Assembly: GCA_043746555.1 (NCBI GenBank)
Contig: JAYTQU010000003.1
Span: 1 to 10,733, forward strand
Source of the DNA: CAZQYC01 sp043746555
GTDB taxonomy: Bacteria > Pseudomonadota > Gammaproteobacteria > Steroidobacterales > Steroidobacteraceae
DNA length: 10,733 nucleotides
Direction of reading: 5' to 3'
Part shown: piece after piece, positions 7,135 to 10,733 of the stretch
Numbering within the stretch: the stretch's first letter is position 1
How the letters are laid out: every line of letters begins with the position of its first letter
Made by a program: the position numbers and the translations under genes
The notes under the pieces: generated by a model
What the model was told of the DNA's origin: nothing
The model's input: the letters and a program-made list of their open reading frames with translations, nothing else
Databases searched by the model: none

Positions 7135-7329
7135 CTATTTTTCTAATGTGCCGGCACTGGTATCTCGGCGCTGGGACGAGTCGACGGCATGGCCAGAGTT
7201 TACTCAAATCTGCCGATCTGGGAAGGCTCTGTTTGTGTTGTATTTCGCGGACAGTCGCGCCGCGTTTCGAGCGCCTCGCGAGCCATGCGATGTAAGCCCG
7301 CGCGACCAAACCGGTTGCTCGCAAAAAAA
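7135..7329. other. Gene-free DNA between tRNA-Lys and the ATPase-FHA gene
   Basis: I see no supportable protein gene on either strand here. Open frames on the plus strand run straight into the antisense of the tRNA and encode the typical false peptide WVRTGSNCRP. A 10-bp perfect palindrome, GTGCCGGCAC, lies at 7148-7157, just upstream of the possible TTG start of the ATPase-FHA gene, and could be an operator. On the minus strand the tRNA is followed directly by seven Ts (7323-7329). No clear promoter pair was found. Confidence 0.5.
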
Positions 7330-7404
7330 TGGTGGGTCCGGACAGGATCGAACTGTCGACCAACTGGTTAAAAGCCAGCTGCTCTACCGCTGAGCTACGG
7401 ACCC
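7330..7404 (-). tRNA. tRNA-Lys (anticodon UUU)
   Basis: The 75-base cloverleaf reads on the minus strand as acceptor GGGTCCG paired with CGGACCC, D arm GCTC/GAGC with loop AGCGGTA, anticodon arm GCTGG/CCAGT (one G-U pair) with loop CTTTTAA (anticodon TTT), variable loop TGGTC, and T arm GACAG/CTGTC with loop TTCGATC. The discriminator base is A and the CCA tail is encoded in the DNA, as is usual in gammaproteobacteria. Seven Ts follow directly and may help termination. The gene lies 118 bases downstream of queC on the same strand, an arrangement also known in Pseudomonas, so it may be transcribed with queE-queC. Confidence 0.97.
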
Positions 7405-7422
7405 GAAAATGAGGCTACGGAC
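7394..7422. repeat. Short direct repeat of the tRNA-Lys 5' end
   Basis: GCTACGGAC occurs at 7394-7402 inside the tRNA gene and again at 7414-7422 just outside it, exactly 20 bases apart. With flanks the match extends to TGAG(G)CTACGGAC with one indel. On the tRNA strand this is GTCCGTAGC(C)TCA, placed once upstream of and once within the 5' end. Confidence 0.6.
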
Positions 7423-7432
7423 GGTAGGCTCT

Positions 7433-7505
7433 AGGCTGTAGTTAGGAACAAAGAGTGCAGCAAGTGCGGCTCTGTCTCTGGCCTACAGTCCAGCGCCTAC
7501 AGCCT
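7433..7505. repeat. Inverted and direct repeats in the queC-tRNA-Lys spacer
   Basis: The spacer at 7405-7522 carries AGGCTGTAG (7433-7441) and its exact inverse CTACAGCCT (7497-7505), separated by 55 bases. It also carries GCCTACAG twice in direct order (7481-7488 and 7495-7502, period 14). No T tract follows, so this is not a standard terminator. No protein gene fits in the spacer. A promoter for the tRNA could lie here, but no convincing -35/-10 pair was seen. Confidence 0.55.
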
Positions 7506-7522
7506 GCTCAAGAGGGCGCGCA

Positions 7523-8254
7523 TCATACCCGATCGTTTTGCGAATCACTATCGCTTTGCGCCCTGTGCGCGGTCGAAACGTAGCGCGTCGGATCGAGAAC
7601 GCCCGCCGCTCGAAATCCCTCGCGTCGCAAGCGACACGAATCGCAGCGACCGCACGCCTCGCCCGCGACTGTCGCCTGATAACACGAGACGGTCATATCG
7701 AAATTCACACCCAGTTCGGCACCTCGTCTAACGATGTCGGCTTTCGATAGCGCAATCAGCGGCGTGTGAATTTTGAAATGCGATGCTCCCTCCACGCCGG
7801 CTTTAGTTGCTAGCGCTGCCAATTTTTCGAACGCTTCGATGAACGCCGGTCGGCAATCGGGATAGCCCGAGTAATCGACGGCATTGACGCCGATAAAAAT
7901 ATCCGATGCCCCGAGTACTTCGGCCCATCCCAATGCCATCGACAAAAAAATAGTGTTGCGCGCGGGAACGTAGGTGATCGGGATACCCGATTGCGGTGTT
8001 TGCGGCACGTCGATCGCGAGATCCGTCAGCGCCGAGCCGCCAATACCCGCGAAGCCGATCGTCATGATGCGATGCTCACACGCACCCAGCGCTTTCGCGA
8101 CGCGCGCTGCGGCGTCCAACTCCGCGCGATGGCGCTGACCGTAGTCGAAACTCAGCGCATGACAGCGAAATCCTTGGCGCTGCGCCATCGCAAGCACCGT
8201 AGCCGAATCCAACCCGCCCGACACTAACACCACTGCGTCTCGAATCTTTCCCAT
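7523..8254 (-). CDS. queC: 7-cyano-7-deazaguanine (preQ0) synthase QueC
   Basis: The 243-residue cytoplasmic enzyme uses ATP and ammonia to convert 7-carboxy-7-deazaguanine to preQ0, the precursor of queuosine in tRNA. The PP-loop SGGLDS is at residues 12-17, after the strand AVVLV. SFDYGQRHRAEL (about 35-46) and YVPARNTIFLSMAL (about 95-108) are family blocks. The C-terminal zinc site is complete: Cys191 (SCYQ), Cys201, Cys204 and Cys207 in EACGRCDSC. A short Ser/Asp-rich tail follows DPTRYV. The ATG directly follows the queE stop (TAAATG, no gap), with GGGAAAG just before, so the two genes are translationally coupled and form an operon. The next feature downstream on the same strand is tRNA-Lys. 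Lys tRNA is not itself a queuosine substrate, so the linkage reflects conserved gene order rather than a shared reaction. Confidence 0.97.
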   Translation of the reverse strand: MGKIRDAVVLVSGGLDSATVLAMAQRQGFRCHALSFDYGQRHRAELDAAARVAKALGACEHRIMTIGFAGIGGSALTDLAIDVPQTPQSGIPITYVPARNTIFLSMALGWAEVLGASDIFIGVNAVDYSGYPDCRPAFIEAFEKLAALATKAGVEGASHFKIHTPLIALSKADIVRRGAELGVNFDMTVSCYQATVAGEACGRCDSCRLRREGFRAAGVLDPTRYVSTAHRAQSDSDSQNDRV

Positions 8255-8896
8255 TTACTTTCCCGCCACATCGCCCCACAAAATCTTATGGAGCTGCAAT
8301 TGAAATCGCACCGGCAAGCGATCGGCCATGACCCACTCGGCCAGCTCCGTTGCGTTGATTTGTTTCGCGCTTGGACTGAACAGTACCATTGCACGATCGG
8401 ACAACGTGCGGTCCGCCACTTGCGCACGCGCCCATTCATAGTCGACGCGGTCGCAGATGACGAATTTGAGTTGATCGTTCGTTGTGAGGAGTCCGATGTT
8501 CTCCCATCGATTGCGTTCGGCCTCGCCACTTCCCGGCGTTTTGATATCGACTACCCGTACCACACGCGAATCGACGTGCGATATATCCATCGCGCCACTA
8601 GTTTCTAGCGAGACGCGATAACCGGCATCGCAAAGAGCAGTGAGGAGCGAAACGCAACCCTTTTGCGCGAGCGGTTCGCCGCCCGTGACGCACACATGCC
8701 GCACACCGTACGACGCGACCTTCTCAAGTACTTCTGCTTGGTCGCGCCACTCCCCGCCATAGAATGCATATTCGGTATCGCAATAGGTGCAGCGCAGTGG
8801 GCAGCCTGTCAACCGCACAAACACTGTCGGCCAGCCGACCGCATCGGCTTCGCCTTGGATGGAGAGAAAAATTTCGGTGAGCTTGAGGCGCGACAT
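8255..8896 (-). CDS. queE: 7-carboxy-7-deazaguanine synthase QueE (radical SAM)
   Basis: This radical SAM enzyme turns 6-carboxytetrahydropterin into 7-carboxy-7-deazaguanine, the step before QueC. With the chosen start it has 213 residues. LTEIFLSIQGEADAVGWPTVFVRLTGCPLRC is the standard QueE opening read in two overlapping parts: substrate-side SIQGE, then the cluster motif C32-x3-C36-x2-C39 (GCPLRCTYCDTEYAF) that binds the 4Fe-4S cluster. TGGEPL at 71-76 is the SAM-contacting motif, and VVDIKTPGSGE follows. I chose the ATG at 8896 because MSRLKLTEIF aligns with other gammaproteobacterial QueE starts. An upstream ATG at 8914 would add six residues (MRHNSR) and has a GGAAG at reasonable distance, so it stays possible. 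The stop abuts the queC start. The fumarase gene is divergent upstream. Confidence 0.95.
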   Translation of the reverse strand: MSRLKLTEIFLSIQGEADAVGWPTVFVRLTGCPLRCTYCDTEYAFYGGEWRDQAEVLEKVASYGVRHVCVTGGEPLAQKGCVSLLTALCDAGYRVSLETSGAMDISHVDSRVVRVVDIKTPGSGEAERNRWENIGLLTTNDQLKFVICDRVDYEWARAQVADRTLSDRAMVLFSPSAKQINATELAEWVMADRLPVRFQLQLHKILWGDVAGK

Positions 8897-9001
8897 GCGA
8901 CTATTGTGCCTCATCCCCTGCTTCCGATGCTGGCGACGCTTCCGTTGTCGGTGCCTGCAATGTTATTTTTGCGCCTTCGATTAAGGTGTTCAACGCCGGC
9001 C
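8897..9001. promoter_or_regulatory. Divergent intergenic region between queE and the fumarase gene
   Basis: This 105-base gap separates two genes that point away from each other, so it must hold the starts of both transcripts unless they begin inside the neighbouring genes. On the plus strand TATTTT (about 8963-8968) is the best -10 look-alike, without a strong -35. On the minus strand TAACAT is a similar weak match. No preQ1 riboswitch-like element was recognised before queE. Confidence 0.35.
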
Positions 9002-10525
9002 ATGACTACGATCAAACAAGACGACGTGATTCAAAGCGTAGCCGACGCGCTGCAGTACATTTCCTATTACCACGCACCGGATTTCATCGCTGCGATGGCG
9101 AACGCCTACGAGTTGGAGCAAAGTCCCGCCGCGAAAGACGCCATTAAACAGATTCTGGTCAACTCACGCATGTGCGCCGAAGGGCATCGGCCAATTTGCC
9201 AAGACACCGGCATCGTCACTGTCTTTGTCAAAGTCGGCATGAATGTTCGCTGGGATGCGTCGATGAGTTTGGAGGACATGATTAATGCAGGCGTGCGCCG
9301 CGCCTACAATCATCCAGACAATGTCTTGCGAGCATCGATCGTCAACGATCCGGCGTTTTCGCGCAAAAACACCAAGGACAATACGCCGGCTGTGATTCAT
9401 ACGGAACTGGTGCCGGGCAATGAGTTGGAAATTTCCGTTGCCGCCAAAGGCGGCGGTTCGGAAAACAAATCCAAGATGGCGATGTTGAATCCGTCGGATT
9501 CCATCGTTGACTGGATCTTAGAAGTGGTGCCGAAAATGGGCGCGGGCTGGTGTCCACCCGGCATGCTCGGCATCGGCATTGGCGGCACCGCGGAAAAAGC
9601 GATGGTGATGGCGAAACAGTCATTGATGGATCCGATCGACATTCACGAAATCCGCGCGCGCGGTCCGCAAAACAAGATCGAGGAACTGCGTTTGGAATTG
9701 ATGGATAAAGTCAACGCTCTTGGCATCGGCGCACAAGGATTGGGCGGACTCACCACCGTGCTCGACATCAAGATCAAGGACTATCCGACGCATGCTGCAT
9801 CGCTACCGGTCGCCGTAATTCCTAACTGCGCCGCCACTCGTCACGCACATTTTGTTTTGGACGGCAGCGGTCCGGCCAAACTCGATCCACCGGATATGAA
9901 TACTTGGCCCAAATTAACCTTCACCGCCGCGGCCGATGCGACGCGCGTGAATCTCGATGCGCTCACGAAGGAACAAGTCGCCGCATGGAAACCCGGTCAA
10001 CGATTGCTGCTCAACGGAAAAATGTTGACGGGCCGCGACGCCGCGCATAAACGCATTCAATCTCTGCTCGAAAGCGGACAGGGTTTACCGAGTGGTCTCG
10101 ATTTTACCAATCGCGTGATTTACTACGTCGGCCCAGTCGATCCGGTGCGCGACGAAGTGGTCGGTCCTGCGGGTCCGACTACCGCCACGCGTATGGATAA
10201 GTTCACCGAGATGATGCTCGCGAAAACCGGACTCATTGCCATGGTCGGTAAATCCGAACGCGGACCCGTTGCAATTGAATCCATCAAGAAACACAAAGCC
10301 GCCTATATGATGGCCGTCGGCGGCGCGGCTTACCTGGTTTCCAAAGCGATCAAGGCAAGTCGCATCGTCGCGTTCGCGGATTTAGGGATGGAAGCGATTT
10401 ACGAGTTCGATGTGCAAGACATGCCGGTTACCGTCGCGGTCGATTCCACCGGCACGTCCATGCACGACACGGGACCGAAGGAGTGGTCGCAGAAGATCAA
10501 AGGCATTAAGGTGAAGTCGGCGTAG
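9002..10525 (+). CDS. fumA: Class I (iron-sulfur) fumarate hydratase
   Basis: The 507-residue protein is the oxygen-sensitive 4Fe-4S fumarase that interconverts fumarate and malate in the citric acid cycle. The three cluster cysteines are visible: Cys66 in GHRPICQDTG, Cys184 in GAGWCPPGMLG and Cys276 in IPNCAATRHAHF. KGGGSENKSKM (about 149-159) is the family's substrate-side block. The C-terminal half (about 300-507) is the fumarase beta-type domain with GPTTATRMDKF, GKSERGP, HKAAYMMAVGGAAYLVSKAIK and AVDSTGTSMH. The length fits the single-chain form made by fusion of alpha and beta parts. The frame is open upstream to 8663, but that extension runs antisense through queE. The ATG at 9002 gives the family N-terminus (MTTIKQDDVIQS). 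The only Shine-Dalgarno-like sequence, AAGG, is about 17 bases upstream, which is rather far. Confidence 0.95.
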   Translation: MTTIKQDDVIQSVADALQYISYYHAPDFIAAMANAYELEQSPAAKDAIKQILVNSRMCAEGHRPICQDTGIVTVFVKVGMNVRWDASMSLEDMINAGVRRAYNHPDNVLRASIVNDPAFSRKNTKDNTPAVIHTELVPGNELEISVAAKGGGSENKSKMAMLNPSDSIVDWILEVVPKMGAGWCPPGMLGIGIGGTAEKAMVMAKQSLMDPIDIHEIRARGPQNKIEELRLELMDKVNALGIGAQGLGGLTTVLDIKIKDYPTHAASLPVAVIPNCAATRHAHFVLDGSGPAKLDPPDMNTWPKLTFTAAADATRVNLDALTKEQVAAWKPGQRLLLNGKMLTGRDAAHKRIQSLLESGQGLPSGLDFTNRVIYYVGPVDPVRDEVVGPAGPTTATRMDKFTEMMLAKTGLIAMVGKSERGPVAIESIKKHKAAYMMAVGGAAYLVSKAIKASRIVAFADLGMEAIYEFDVQDMPVTVAVDSTGTSMHDTGPKEWSQKIKGIKVKSA

Positions 10526-10531
10526 CGTCAA

Positions 10532-10733
10532 CTAGGTTGCCTTTACGCTCAGCATAATCTTACCGATGTGCTGACTTGACTCCATCAACGCATGCGCCTT
10601 CGCCACCTCGGCAATGGGAAAGATCGCATGAATCACCGGTGTGACTTTACCGGCTTCCAATAACGGCCAAACTTTCTCGCGCAACGAATTGGCGATGGCC
10701 GCCTTGTCGGCGACGCTGCGTGGACGCAGCGTC
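10532..10733 (-). CDS. NAD(P)H:quinone oxidoreductase, PIG3-like, C-terminal end (5' part outside window)
   Basis: The last 66 residues of a medium-chain dehydrogenase/reductase run from TLRPRSVADKAAIANSLRE through VWPLLEAGKVTPVIHAIFPI and AEVAKAHALMESSQHIGKI to the end, MLSVKAT. The STLR.RS..KA.IA..L pattern, the VWPLLEAG..PVI block and the terminal MES..HIGKI are typical of the PIG3/zeta-crystallin-like quinone oxidoreductases, which lack the catalytic zinc and reduce quinones or enoyl substrates with NADPH. The frame is open to the right edge, so the N-terminal and nucleotide-binding parts lie outside the window. The stop is only 6 bases from the fumarase stop on the opposite strand, leaving no room for a separate terminator between them. 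Confidence 0.9.
   Translation of the reverse strand, partial: TLRPRSVADKAAIANSLREKVWPLLEAGKVTPVIHAIFPIAEVAKAHALMESSQHIGKIMLSVKAT

Noticed and set aside
7100..7393. Plus-strand open frames that encode a peptide ending in WVRTGSNCRP or GSGQDRTVDQLVKSQLLYR.
   Set aside because: They run antisense through tRNA-Lys. This peptide type is a well-known false call from tRNA antisense, and there is no ribosome-binding site.
8663..9001. A 113-residue N-terminal extension of the fumarase in the same frame.
   Set aside because: It runs antisense through queE and has no similarity to fumarases. The ATG at 9002 gives the family N-terminus and length.

Overview
The window looks like an ordinary chromosomal stretch from a gammaproteobacterium of moderately high GC. 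The evidence is a fused ThrA aspartokinase/homoserine dehydrogenase in a thrA-thrB-thrC operon, a queE-queC-tRNA-Lys(UUU) order like the one known from Pseudomonas relatives, a C-terminal TatD tail close to the E. coli protein, and a single-chain iron-sulfur fumarase. The genus cannot be named from the sequence alone. No CRISPR array, transposase or phage gene is visible.

Layout, left to right. Positions 2-253 (+) hold the 3' end of a TatD-family nuclease gene. It converges with, and overlaps by 14 bases, a minus-strand block that reads from about 7134 down to 240: an ExeA-like AAA ATPase fused to an FHA domain (5725-7134), then thrA (3107-5593), thrB (2157-3089), thrC (821-2125) and a membrane-anchored NERD-domain protein (240-824). 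The last is coupled to thrC by an ATGA overlap. thrA, thrB and thrC cover the path from aspartate to threonine: ThrA phosphorylates aspartate and reduces aspartate semialdehyde, ThrB phosphorylates homoserine, and ThrC makes threonine. The ATPase-FHA and NERD genes at either end have no evident role in that pathway.

Positions 7135-7522 contain no protein gene. They hold tRNA-Lys(UUU) (7330-7404, minus) and a set of short repeats. Next come queC (7523-8254) and queE (8255-8896), both minus and abutting, which act in preQ0 synthesis for queuosine. About 105 bases of divergent intergenic DNA separate queE from a plus-strand class I fumarase (9002-10525). Six bases after its stop lies the convergent 3' end of a PIG3-type quinone oxidoreductase gene (10532-10733, minus), which runs off the window.

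I found no convincing new defence or mobile system. The points most worth checking are: the NERD protein coupled to the thr operon, whose nuclease motif looks degenerate; the ATPase-FHA fusion with an altered Walker B; a cluster of TCCGACCCCG palindromic repeats that seems to form the 5' coding end of that fusion; a 15-bp tandem duplication that carries the thrA stop and supplies the thrB ribosome-binding site; and a 17-bp identity between the tRNA-Lys 3' end and thrB.
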